Origin: an uncultured cyanobacterium
GTDB lineage: Bacteria; Cyanobacteriota; Cyanobacteriia; PCC-6307; Cyanobiaceae
Direction of reading: 5' to 3'
Length of the DNA stretch: 7,635 nt
Assembly (NCBI GenBank): GCA_903934745.1
Contig: CAIZOZ010000078.1
Span: 1-7,635 of the forward strand
Positions 1 to 6,657 of this stretch are shown here, piece by piece (position 1 is the stretch's first letter; each line of letters opens with the position of its first letter). Under the pieces are notes generated by a model that made no database searches, had not been told where the DNA came from, and saw nothing but the letters and a program-made list of their open reading frames with translations. Position numbers and translations under genes: made by a program.

Positions 1-139
1 CACGGGCCAGGGGATCGGTGTCTGATGGTATCGGTGGCAAGCTGCCTGGGCCAGTCCAGGCAGCGAACAGGTTGGCGGGCTGGACCGCCTTCAACCGCAG
101 GACCAGGGACAGGTCGCTGGCCGTCGGACGCACGCTCAC
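1..139 (-). CDS. Possible 5' part of an unidentified minus-strand gene running off the left edge
   Basis: Reading the minus strand from a GTG at 137-139 (a TTG at 140-142 is the alternative start), the frame stays open for 46 codons to the window edge and begins VSVRPTASDLSLVLRLKAVQ. The first 30 or so codons mostly end in G or C, as real genes here do; the last part (PGSLPPIPSDTDPLA) is less biased. It would lie downstream of guaA on the same strand. I do not recognise the peptide, there is no clear ribosome binding site, and an open plus-strand frame covers the same bases, so this may be chance. Without the sequence to the left it cannot be decided. Confidence 0.2.
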   Translation of the reverse strand, partial: MSVRPTASDLSLVLRLKAVQPANLFAAWTGPGSLPPIPSDTDPLAR

Positions 140-202
140 CAAGCACTTGCTTGCCAACCTGCTCAGGCCGGAGCCCCCAGGCCCATGGACTCAGGGCCAG
201 AG

Positions 203-217
203 CCAGGTGGAACCTGG
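203..217 (-). terminator. Small hairpin downstream of guaA, weak terminator candidate
   Basis: CCAGGT (203-208) and ACCTGG (212-217) form a perfect six-base-pair stem around a three-base GGA loop, about 50 bases past the guaA stop codon. There is no T-run on either side, so it is not a classical intrinsic terminator. It could be a processing or pausing hairpin or chance. Apart from this and the doubtful partial frame at 1-139, I see nothing else in 1-269. Confidence 0.25.
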
Positions 218-269
218 GCGCGGCAGGATTCAGCCCCGGTGTCGAACGCCATCACCAGGCGCCAGTTCC

Positions 270-1862
270 CTATTCCCACTCGATCGTGCCGGGGGGCTTG
301 CTGGTGATGTCATACACCACCCGATTGACGCCGCGCACCTCGTTGACGATGCGGTTGGAGATCAGTTCGAGCAGGTCGTAGGGCAGGCGCGACCAATCGG
401 CGGTCATGCCGTCTTCGGAGGAGACACAGCGCAGCACGATCGGATAGGCATAGGTGCGCTTGTCGCCCATCACACCGACACTGCGCACCGGCAGCAGCAC
501 CGCGAAGGCCTGCCAGATGTCGTGATAAAGGCCGGCATTACGCACCTCCTCACGCACGATCAGATCGGCATCACGCAGGATATCGAGCTTGTCGTTGTTC
601 ACTTCTCCGAGAATGCGGATCGCCAGGCCTGGCCCCGGGAACGGATGGCGGCCGACGATCTCCTCCGGCAGGCCCAGATTGCGGCCCACCTTGCGCACCT
701 CGTCCTTGAACAGCCGCCGCAAAGGTTCCACCAGCTTGAACTGCAGATCCTTGGGCAGCCCGCCGACGTTGTGGTGGCTCTTGATCTTGACGGCGACCCG
801 CTCACCGGTCTTGGGATCAATGCCCGTGCCGGCGCTCTCGATCACATCGGGGTAAAGGGTGCCCTGGGCCAGGTAATCGAAGGGGCCGAGACGCTTGCTC
901 TCCGCCTCAAATACCCGGATGAACTCAGCACCGATGATCTTGCGTTTCTCCTCGGGATCGGAAATGCCGGCGAGCTGGGAGATGAAGCGCTCGCGCGCAT
1001 GGATGTACTCCACATTGATGTGGAAGCGCTTGTCAAAGAAGTCCACCAGGAATTCGGGCTCACCCTTCCGCATGAAGCCCTGGTCGATGAACATGCAGGT
1101 GAGCTGATCGCCGATCGCCTGGTGCAGCAAGAAGGCCAGTGTGGACGAATCAACCCCGCCAGACAGAGCCAGCAACACCCGCTTGTCGCCCACCTGGGCA
1201 CGCACATCAGCAATCGCTTCATCAATGAAAGTGGCCGTAGTCCAGTCGGGAATACAGCCGCAGATGTGATAAACAAAATTACGGATCAGCGCCATGCCGC
1301 AACTGGAATGCACCACCTCCGGGTGGAACTGCACGCCATAAAGACGGCGATCGTGGTTCGCCACGGCCGCTTCCGGGGTGTTCTCGGTGTGGGCCAGACG
1401 TACGAATCCCGGTGGCAGCGCCTGCACGGAATCGCCATGGCTCATCCACATCGTCGATCCGTCATCGACGTTGGTGAGCAGATCGGTGGGATCGTCGACG
1501 TACAGCGGCGCCTTGCCGTATTCAGCCCGACCAGCGGCGATCACCGAACCACCCAGCTGCTGCACCATCAGCTGCATGCCGTAGCAAACCCCCAGGATCG
1601 GGATCCCCAGATCCCAGAGCTCCGGATCGCACAGGGGCGCTCCCTCCTCGTACACCGAGCTCGGCCCGCCGCTGAAGATGATGCCCCGCGGGGCCAAAGC
1701 CCGCAGCTCCTCGGCGCTGGTGGTGTAAGCCATCACCAGCGAGAACACCTCGGTTTCGCGCACGCGGCGGGCGATCAGTTCCGAATACTGGGAACCAAAA
1801 TCAAGAATGACGATGGCGGGTTGGCGACCCGCGGCGGGGGCATCAGTCGTCGAAGGGGGCAT
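270..1862 (-). CDS. guaA: GMP synthase (glutamine-hydrolysing)
   Basis: GuaA makes GMP from XMP, ATP and glutamine, the last step of guanine nucleotide synthesis in the cytosol. The 530-residue length from the chosen ATG is normal. The N-terminal glutamine amidotransferase domain (about 17-200) shows ILDFGSQYSELI at the start, the nucleophile elbow GVCYGMQ with Cys93, and FHPEV with His180 and Glu182 completing the triad. The ATP-pyrophosphatase domain has the P-loop LSGGVDSS (about 233-240). The C-terminal dimerisation domain carries RHPFPGPGLAIR and ends with the hallmark KPPGTIEWE. A TTG two codons upstream (1866-1868) would give MPM; I prefer the ATG at 1860-1862 because the conserved domain starts soon after and TTG is rarer. 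No Shine-Dalgarno is evident. It lies 65 bases downstream of cbiD on the same strand and may be cotranscribed with it. Nothing looks broken. Confidence 0.97.
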   Translation of the reverse strand: MPPSTTDAPAAGRQPAIVILDFGSQYSELIARRVRETEVFSLVMAYTTSAEELRALAPRGIIFSGGPSSVYEEGAPLCDPELWDLGIPILGVCYGMQLMVQQLGGSVIAAGRAEYGKAPLYVDDPTDLLTNVDDGSTMWMSHGDSVQALPPGFVRLAHTENTPEAAVANHDRRLYGVQFHPEVVHSSCGMALIRNFVYHICGCIPDWTTATFIDEAIADVRAQVGDKRVLLALSGGVDSSTLAFLLHQAIGDQLTCMFIDQGFMRKGEPEFLVDFFDKRFHINVEYIHARERFISQLAGISDPEEKRKIIGAEFIRVFEAESKRLGPFDYLAQGTLYPDVIESAGTGIDPKTGERVAVKIKSHHNVGGLPKDLQFKLVEPLRRLFKDEVRKVGRNLGLPEEIVGRHPFPGPGLAIRILGEVNNDKLDILRDADLIVREEVRNAGLYHDIWQAFAVLLPVRSVGVMGDKRTYAYPIVLRCVSSEDGMTADWSRLPYDLLELISNRIVNEVRGVNRVVYDITSKPPGTIEWE

Positions 1863-1927
1863 CGGCAAGATCGGTTCCGGTCTGAACGGCCCGATCGACC
1901 GTCAACCGCTGGCTGGCTGCATGCACC

Positions 1928-3112
1928 CTAGGTCGGGCCCCTGAACGCCTCCAGCAGGCTGCCCCCCACCGGCCCCCGGGCCCGGATCCGACGGGAACGA
2001 TCAAACAGCACCGCTCCCACCAACGCTCCAGCCACTCCATGGCGCTGCAGATAGGCGCCGGTGCGCGCTTCGACCGTGGCCGCGATGCGGCCACGCAGGC
2101 GCTCGGCCAAGGCCGGATCGGCCCGTTCCAGCCCCGCCAGGCCCGCCTCCACCGTGGCAGCGCCATGGAGCTCGGCCAGGGCCTCGCCGCCCAGCCCCTC
2201 CAGCGCTGCCAGGGCGGTGAGCACTTCACTGCGGCCATCGGCCAGGTGATGGTGGGTGTGGAAGATGCCGCCGGCCAGCTTGATCAGCTTGCCCTGATAG
2301 CCAAACAGCAGCAGTCGCCGCACCCCGCCCGCCGCGGCCGCCACCAGCACCGGACCCAGCCAGTTGCCGCACTTGAGCAGCAGCGCCGGCGGCAGGCCCA
2401 GCCGGGGGGCCAGATCGAGGCCGTTCTCGCCGATCACCAGCACCAGATCACCATCAAAACCGGGCTCGGCCAACCGCTCGGCCAGGGCCGCCAGGGTGCG
2501 CTGCAGCTGGTCAGGAGCGGCGCTGGCCTGCACCTCAGCCTGGGTGCCGATCAAGGCCAGGCCATCCACCACGCCAAAGGCGGCATTGCTGGTGCGCTCG
2601 GCCAGCTGACGCCCCGCCGGCAGCACCACTCGCAGCTGCAGCCGCCGTCCGGCCGGCAGCCGTGGCAGCAGGTTGGCCTCCAGCAGCTCCCAGGCGTAGC
2701 CGGAGAGGCAGGCGGCACCGCCGTCGGCGAGCACCCCCACCCCCTCGCCCGCCTCCAGCACGATCGCCGGGGCTGGGGCCACCGGAGTGCCACCAGCCCC
2801 CGCCTGGCTGTCGGGCTCCAGCCAACGGGCCAGCACCCACACCACCAATCCCCGGGTGAGATCGAGACCATCGCCCGGGTCACAGCAGGTTTCGCCCAGG
2901 GCCCAGCCTGCACCGAGCCAGGCGGCGGCCCGCACCGGCACCGAGGCCAGCCGCGCCGGCCGCAGCAACTGCAGCGGACACTCCGCCGCGAACGGCTCCT
3001 GCAGCAGCACAGCCAGAGCCGCGCGCGCTGCGGCCGCCAGCCACACCGGCAGGGTGAAGCCGCCGCTCTCCGCCGGAGCCACCGGCTTGGCAAGGGTGTG
3101 ATCGTCGATCAT
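1928..3112 (-). CDS. cbiD: Cobalt-precorrin-5B (C1)-methyltransferase CbiD
   Basis: CbiD transfers a methyl group from S-adenosylmethionine to C1 of cobalt-precorrin-5B in the early-cobalt (anaerobic-type) cobalamin pathway used by cyanobacteria. The 394 residues are slightly longer than usual. Visible family blocks are GFTLPVWLAAAARAAL (18-33), CDPGDGLDLTRG (77-88, equivalent to the usual DPDVTHG-type segment), AERTSNAAFGVVDGLALIGT (171-190), GNWLGP (249-254) and a long conserved stretch at 271-294 starting GYQGKLIKLAGGIFHTHHHL. The N-terminus has GFTLP where many bacteria have GFTTGT; I recall the former as a picocyanobacterial variant. The ATG at 3110-3112 opens directly before the conserved start and has no clear ribosome binding site. 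The gene is divergent from the aminotransferase and is followed after 65 bases by guaA. Confidence 0.95.
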   Translation of the reverse strand: MIDDHTLAKPVAPAESGGFTLPVWLAAAARAALAVLLQEPFAAECPLQLLRPARLASVPVRAAAWLGAGWALGETCCDPGDGLDLTRGLVVWVLARWLEPDSQAGAGGTPVAPAPAIVLEAGEGVGVLADGGAACLSGYAWELLEANLLPRLPAGRRLQLRVVLPAGRQLAERTSNAAFGVVDGLALIGTQAEVQASAAPDQLQRTLAALAERLAEPGFDGDLVLVIGENGLDLAPRLGLPPALLLKCGNWLGPVLVAAAAGGVRRLLLFGYQGKLIKLAGGIFHTHHHLADGRSEVLTALAALEGLGGEALAELHGAATVEAGLAGLERADPALAERLRGRIAATVEARTGAYLQRHGVAGALVGAVLFDRSRRIRARGPVGGSLLEAFRGPT

Positions 3113-3301
3113 CGGCTCAAGGGATGGGTGGGCAAGCCCAGCAAGGGCCGGGGGCGGGAAGGCCGTTTTTTATGGTGGAGGATTGCACTGCCGCCGTACG
3201 GCAAGGCAAGGACCCGGTCGCCCCCGCCCCATCACTCGCCGGCGCACCGCCTCGCCCCTCCATCCGCTCCACCCATCGCCGCGCCCTTCGCCCGCCTTCC
3301 C
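3113..3301. promoter_or_regulatory. Divergent intergenic region between cbiD and the aminotransferase gene
   Basis: This 189-base spacer must hold the promoters of both flanking genes. The only AT-rich patch is a run of six T (3166-3171) leading into TATGGT (3171-3176), a possible -10 for the plus strand; read on the minus strand the same patch gives CATAAA. No convincing -35 is correctly spaced for either. A perfect ten-base palindrome, GCCGTACGGC (3193-3202), lies close by and could be an operator, but nothing else supports that. Confidence 0.3.
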
Positions 3302-4453
3302 ATGCAGGACAAACTCACTCTGATGATTCCGGGCCCCACCCCCGTGCCGGAAACCGTTCTGCAGGCGATGGGTCGCCATCCGATCGGCCATCGCAGCGCC
3401 GAGTTTCAGAAGATCGTCAAGCGCACCACCGAGCAGTTGCAGTGGCTGCATCAGACCAGCGATGACGTGCTGGTGATCACCGGCAGCGGCACTGCCGCCA
3501 TGGAAGCGGGCATCATCAACACCTGCAGCCGCGGCGATCGGGTGCTCTGCGGCGACAACGGCAAGTTCGGCGAGCGCTGGGTGAAGGTGGCGAAGGCCTA
3601 CGGCCTCGACGTGCAGGTGATCAAGGCCGAGTGGGGCCAGCCCCTGGATCCGGAAGCCTTCAAAGCTGCCCTTGAAGCGGACACCAGCAAAGCGATCCGG
3701 GCCGTGATCCTCACCCACTCGGAAACCTCCACCGGGGTGATCAACGACCTGCAGACGATCGCCGGCCACGTGCGCGCCCATGGCACCGCCCTGACCATCG
3801 CCGACTGCGTCACCAGCCTGGGCGCCTGCGATGTGCCGATGGACGCCTGGGGCCTCGATGTGATCGGCTCCGGATCCCAGAAGGGGTACATGATGCCGCC
3901 GGGTCTGAGCTTCGTGGCGATGAGCGAGCGGGCCTGGGCCGCCTATGAGCGCTCCGACCTGCCGAAGTTCTACCTCGATCTCGGCAAGTACCGGAAATCG
4001 GCCCAGGCCGACAGCAATCCGTTCACCCCGGCGATCAACCTTTACTTCGCTCTCGAGGCTGCCCTCGAGATGATGCAGCACGAAGGCCTGGAGGCGATCT
4101 TCGCCCGCCACGATCGCCATCGCCGCGCCATCCAGGCGGCGATGACGGCGATCGGCCTGCCCCTCTACGCCGCCGCCGGCCACGGCAGCCCCGCGATCAC
4201 CGCCGTGGCCCCGGAAGGCATCGATGCCGAGAGCCTGCGCAAGGAGGTGAAGAACCGCTTTGACATCCTGCTGGCGGGCGGCCAGGACCATCTCAAGGGC
4301 CATGTGTTTCGCATCGGCCATCTCGGCTTCGTCTGCGACCGGGACGTGCTCACCGCCGTGGCGGCAATCGAAGCGACCCTGCAGGATCTGGGCCTGGGCA
4401 AGGTACCCACCGGGGCCGGTGTGGCCGCCGCTGCCGCGGAATTGAATCGCTAA
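3302..4453 (+). CDS. PLP-dependent alanine/serine-glyoxylate aminotransferase (class V)
   Basis: This enzyme belongs to the fold-type I, class V aminotransferases that pass an amino group from alanine or serine to glyoxylate, giving glycine; in cyanobacteria this serves photorespiratory glyoxylate disposal. Older annotations call this family the soluble hydrogenase small subunit. It has 383 residues, a normal length. Seen in the sequence: MIPGPTPVPETVL (8-20), the phosphate-binding turn GSGTAAMEAG (61-70), IADCVTSLG with Asp168 facing the PLP ring nitrogen, the Schiff-base Lys194 in GSGSQKGYMMPPG, and Arg337 in FRIGHLG, expected to bind the substrate carboxylate. The frame is open 421 codons further upstream, but that part is antisense to cbiD; the ATG at 3302 directly precedes the conserved start. 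The exact amino donor cannot be told from sequence. Confidence 0.94.
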   Translation: MQDKLTLMIPGPTPVPETVLQAMGRHPIGHRSAEFQKIVKRTTEQLQWLHQTSDDVLVITGSGTAAMEAGIINTCSRGDRVLCGDNGKFGERWVKVAKAYGLDVQVIKAEWGQPLDPEAFKAALEADTSKAIRAVILTHSETSTGVINDLQTIAGHVRAHGTALTIADCVTSLGACDVPMDAWGLDVIGSGSQKGYMMPPGLSFVAMSERAWAAYERSDLPKFYLDLGKYRKSAQADSNPFTPAINLYFALEAALEMMQHEGLEAIFARHDRHRRAIQAAMTAIGLPLYAAAGHGSPAITAVAPEGIDAESLRKEVKNRFDILLAGGQDHLKGHVFRIGHLGFVCDRDVLTAVAAIEATLQDLGLGKVPTGAGVAAAAAELNR

Positions 4454-4512
4454 GGGGGGATGGCAGGTCGGCGCCGCCCAATTAAAGTTCGCGATGAACA
4501 TTCCTTGGTTCC

Positions 4513-4965
4513 ATGCGCCGCCCCCTGCTCGCCCTGACCTGTCTGCTGGCCCTGGCCAGCGTCGGCTGCCAGAAACAAACCATCGCCGAGCGCGAACAGA
4601 AGACCGAAAGCCAGATCTGCAGCCAGCTGGCCAAGGTCGGCCAAGCGCTTGAGCAGGTGGCAGCCCTCAAGCCGACTTCCACCGTGGGCGAAGCCACCGC
4701 CGCCGACAAGGCCCTGGCCACAGCCCTCTCTTCCCTGGAAACGTCCAAGGAGAAGCTGGAGCAACTGCGGCTGCAGAACTTCAACACCCAGCTGAAGGCC
4801 TTCAAGGCCGAGGTGGCCAAGGTGGCCAGCAACAAGAAGCAAACGCTTGAGCAGGCGGCCGTGGAGCTCAAGGCCCAGGCCCAGCCAGTGATCATCGCCC
4901 GGCGCCAGCTCTCCGCCGCTGTGAAGTGCGTGGAGCCTGCCGCCATGAATCCCGCCAAGCCCTGA
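4513..4965 (+). CDS. Small putative lipoprotein, mostly helical, unknown function
   Basis: The 150-residue product starts MRRPLLALTCLLALASVGCQ: two arginines, a hydrophobic stretch and Cys19, which reads as a lipoprotein signal peptide. The lipobox is imperfect, with Ser at the -3 position (SVGC) instead of the preferred Leu, so ordinary secretion is also possible. The rest is rich in Ala, Lys, Glu and Gln without Gly or Pro for long stretches (about 50-135), suggesting long helices or a coiled coil. Two further cysteines (Cys36 and Cys138) could form a disulphide in an oxidising compartment. I do not recognise a family. It starts 59 bases after the aminotransferase stop, on the same strand, and is followed by the strong hairpin at 4978-5036. 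The ATG at 4494 is out of frame. AATTAAAG near 4480-4487 is the only AT-rich promoter-like patch upstream. Confidence 0.75.
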   Translation: MRRPLLALTCLLALASVGCQKQTIAEREQKTESQICSQLAKVGQALEQVAALKPTSTVGEATAADKALATALSSLETSKEKLEQLRLQNFNTQLKAFKAEVAKVASNKKQTLEQAAVELKAQAQPVIIARRQLSAAVKCVEPAAMNPAKP

Positions 4966-4977
4966 CGGCGAGGCCGG

Positions 4978-5036
4978 CATGCCCTGACCCCCGGCCCAGC
5001 GGATCCCCCGATCCGCCCCGGGGGGACCAGGGCATG
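4978..5036 (+). terminator. Long three-segment hairpin between the lipoprotein gene and tRNA-Gly
   Basis: Three nested perfect arms stack into one stem: CATGCCCTG (4978-4986) with CAGGGCATG (5028-5036), CCCCCGG (4988-4994) with CCGGGGG (5018-5024), and GCGGATC (4999-5005) with GATCCGC (5010-5016) around a CCCC loop. That is 23 base pairs with only short internal bulges. It begins 12 bases after the lipoprotein stop and ends 15 bases before the tRNA, so it most likely ends the upstream transcript. The following bases are TTAAATT rather than a clean T-run, so termination efficiency is uncertain. Confidence 0.6.
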
Positions 5037-5043
5037 TTAAATT
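5037..5043 (+). promoter_or_regulatory. Candidate -10 element of the tRNA-Gly promoter
   Basis: TTAAATT stands alone as an AT-rich patch in GC-rich DNA, ending eight bases before the mature tRNA 5' end, which suits a -10 box with a start point at or just before the tRNA. The position for a -35 box falls inside the preceding hairpin stem, and no TTGACA-like hexamer is seen there. Confidence 0.3.
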
Positions 5044-5051
5044 AGAAAGAT

Positions 5052-5123
5052 GCGGATGTAATTCAGTGGTAGAATGTCAGCTTCCCAAGCTGAACGTCGC
5101 CGGTTCGAGCCCGGTCATCCGCT
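5052..5123 (+). tRNA. trnG: tRNA-Gly with anticodon CCC
   Basis: A full cloverleaf can be drawn. The acceptor stem is GCGGATG (5052-5058) with CATCCGC (5116-5122), followed by discriminator T5123. The D stem is ATTC/GAAT, the anticodon stem TCAGC/GCTGA encloses the loop TTCCCAA with anticodon CCC at 5084-5086, the variable loop is ACGTC, and the T stem GCCGG/CCGGT contains one G-U pair around TTCGAGC. The anticodon reads GGG glycine codons. CCA is not encoded. The 3' end of this gene is the probable insertion point of the element whose integrase starts 126 bases downstream. Confidence 0.97.
5089..5123 (+). other. Presumed attachment site (attL) in the tRNA-Gly 3' half
   Basis: Tyrosine integrases commonly recombine within the 3' half of tRNA genes and leave the tRNA intact, and an integrase gene sits directly downstream here in the same orientation. 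The exact core cannot be placed because the second copy of the repeat (attR) is not in this window; the only other match is a ten-base GCCGGTTCGA at 6865-6874, too short to count. Confidence 0.4.
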
Positions 5124-5144
5124 TCTAGTCCAAACCTGAGAAAT

Positions 5145-5178
5145 CCCTAGAAAAGCCAGTCTGGCACTGGCTTTAGGG
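5145..5178. terminator. Hairpin after tRNA-Gly, possible bidirectional terminator
   Basis: AAAGCCAGT (5152-5160) and ACTGGCTTT (5166-5174) form a perfect nine-base-pair stem with a five-base loop; CCCT (5145-5148) and AGGG (5175-5178) can extend it past a three-base bulge. On the plus strand the stem ends in only three T, while on the minus strand it is followed by TTTTC, so the U-run is better in that direction. It lies 21 bases beyond the tRNA and probably ends its transcript. Confidence 0.4.
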
Positions 5179-5205
5179 CTGTCAGCGGCTGACCGTACCT
5201 GACAG
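5179..5205. repeat. Nested inverted repeats upstream of the integrase gene
   Basis: CTGTCAG (5179-5185) and CTGACAG (5199-5205) are perfect inverted copies separated by 13 bases. A tighter palindrome, TCAGC-G-GCTGA (5182-5192), overlaps the left arm. Such clustered arms near an integrase start could be binding sites for the recombinase or a regulator of it; the function is inferred from position only. Confidence 0.4.
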
Positions 5206-5226
5206 GCCGTGCCAGGCTGTAGGGCC

Positions 5227-5250
5227 GACCTTCTCACAGACCTTCTCACA
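5227..5250 (+). repeat. Perfect tandem duplication of a 12-base unit at the integrase start
   Basis: GACCTTCTCACA occurs at 5227-5238 and again at 5239-5250 with no gap; the last A of the second copy is the first base of the integrase ATG. The spot where a ribosome binding site is expected therefore consists of this repeat, and no AGGAG-like site is present. It may be a binding site pair or a recent slippage duplication. Confidence 0.75.
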
Positions 5251-6494
5251 TGGCTGAGGCAGCCCCCTGGGAGATCGCCATCCGCGTCGAGACCGCTCAC
5301 GCCTTGTCCCGCAAGGGATGTCCAAGGGGCTGGGCGCTCACGGAGCACCGAGGCTTCGCCAGACTGAACATCACGGCCAAAGCGGGCGGCGGCAAGCGGC
5401 GTCAGATACAACTACCGATCCCCTGGCACTTCGATCACGCCAAGAAGATTGGCGAGGCCGTTTGCAGGATCTACGACGATTTCAGCAGCGGAATAGAGCC
5501 CGAACAGGCAGCAAAGAAGATCGCGTTTACCTCATCAGAGCAATCAGGCAACGGATCTACTACTGCTCAAAGGACAAATCTTGAACAGCAGATAGACTGG
5601 AATGACTTAATCGAGCGCTACCGCGAGTACAAAATCCGCAGCGGCGAAATCAAGGAGTCAACCTGGACCAGGGTGCATCGGCACCACATGAAGCTGGTAC
5701 TGGAAGCCTTCGCCACCCGACAGCCACCCCGAAGCGCCCCCCAGCTGCTGGATCGGCTCACCCTGCACTGGGCGGACAAGCCTGGTGGGCGGACCCGGCA
5801 GATTCAGATGCAGGCCACCTCGGCGCTGCTCCGTTGGGCGGTGGCCCAGGGCCAACTCCCAGCAACCCAATGGGACCCTCCAACCGACCTCAGCCCCTTT
5901 GTGGGGCGGTCACGCTCCGCGAAAGCAGTTACCACCCCCCTGGAGGTGGACCACATCCTGGCTTTGGCGCGGGCTTTGCCCGACCCGCGGTGGCGACTGG
6001 CCTTCCAGCTCATGGCCGCCTACGGATTGCGCCCCGAGGAGCTCCAGCACCTGCAGCTACGCGACGGGCGCCTGTGGTGCACCTATGAAAAGGTGGCCTC
6101 CCGCGGCAAGACCAAACCTCGCGCCTTGCGGCTGCTGCCCTGCGATGACTGGGCTGCTGACTGGAAGCTGGCCGAGCAGTTCTGCCCTGGCGATCTCCCA
6201 CCGATGCGTTCTGGCTTCTGCGGCAACGACATCAGGCAGTACCTGCACCGACGCCCCTTCTGGAACAAGCTCCGCCAGGACTACGAAGCCAAGGGCGAGA
6301 AGCTCGTGCCCTACTCCTGCCGCCATGGCTACGCCCACCGCGCCCACGTGATCTGCGACCTGCCGCCCAAGGTGGTGGCCGCGGCAATGGGCCACAGCGT
6401 TCAGACCCACCTGGCTGCCTACAGCCGCTGGTGCGGGGATGACGTGGTGGATGACGCCTTCGCCAAGGCGGAGCAGCGCCTGCTCGCCTCCTGA
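5250..6494 (+). CDS. int: Tyrosine recombinase / site-specific integrase
   Basis: This 414-residue protein would integrate and excise the element by strand exchange at the tRNA site. Residues about 1-90 look like an arm-site DNA-binding domain (GWALTEHRGFARLNI, then basic GGGKRRQIQLPI). About 115-205 is the core-binding, SAM-like helical domain (NDLIERYREYKI to ALLRWAVAQG), and 225-414 is the catalytic domain. Catalytic residues: Arg261 in AAYGLRPEELQHL, a lysine near the beta-hairpin (Lys281 or Lys287), Arg358 in PYSCRHGYAHRA, His382 in AMGHSVQ, and the nucleophile Tyr391 in HLAAYSRW. The box II histidine of the usual HxxR is Tyr355 here, a change I recall from cyanobacterial integrases. An in-frame stop at 5220-5222 and no earlier ATG fix the start. 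It lies downstream of tRNA-Gly in the same orientation, the usual arrangement. The gene appears intact. Confidence 0.93.
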   Translation: MAEAAPWEIAIRVETAHALSRKGCPRGWALTEHRGFARLNITAKAGGGKRRQIQLPIPWHFDHAKKIGEAVCRIYDDFSSGIEPEQAAKKIAFTSSEQSGNGSTTAQRTNLEQQIDWNDLIERYREYKIRSGEIKESTWTRVHRHHMKLVLEAFATRQPPRSAPQLLDRLTLHWADKPGGRTRQIQMQATSALLRWAVAQGQLPATQWDPPTDLSPFVGRSRSAKAVTTPLEVDHILALARALPDPRWRLAFQLMAAYGLRPEELQHLQLRDGRLWCTYEKVASRGKTKPRALRLLPCDDWAADWKLAEQFCPGDLPPMRSGFCGNDIRQYLHRRPFWNKLRQDYEAKGEKLVPYSCRHGYAHRAHVICDLPPKVVAAAMGHSVQTHLAAYSRWCGDDVVDDAFAKAEQRLLAS

Positions 6495-6501
6495 AGCCGG
6501 C

Positions 6502-6521
6502 CGGTCAGAAACCCGTGACCG
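6502..6521 (+). terminator. Small hairpin just after the integrase stop
   Basis: CGGTCA (6502-6507) and TGACCG (6516-6521) form a six-base-pair stem with an eight-base loop, eight bases after the integrase stop. There is no T-run, so it is only a weak candidate for ending or pausing integrase transcription. The rest of 6495-6657 shows no gene I can support; the frame leading into the small gene is open but its peptide looks random. Confidence 0.25.
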
Positions 6522-6657
6522 CTGGCAGAGCCTGTTGCCCATGACAGGTCGCGCTGAGCGAGCCATCTTTGGGGCGGCTTCGTGGCGAATGGTTCGCCCC
6601 AGACCGCAACACCACCCCGCAGACCTACAGTTCAGGGCCCACGAGGCCAGTGCTTCC

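Noticed and set aside
1863..1927. TTGACG on the minus strand (1900-1905) as a guaA -35 box
   Set aside because: No -10-like hexamer follows at suitable spacing, so a separate guaA promoter cannot be supported.
18..1931. A 637-codon plus-strand open frame covering the whole guaA region
   Set aside because: It is antisense to guaA, whose full set of catalytic motifs is on the other strand; long antisense frames are common in GC-rich DNA and the peptide resembles no protein.
2039..3301. A 421-codon in-frame extension upstream of the aminotransferase
   Set aside because: It is antisense to cbiD, is Gln/His/Arg-rich and repetitive, and the conserved aminotransferase start coincides with the ATG at 3302.
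3170..4501. A 443-codon minus-strand frame opposite the aminotransferase
   Set aside because: The opposite strand carries a complete PLP enzyme; the His- and Gly-rich antisense peptide is a codon-bias shadow.
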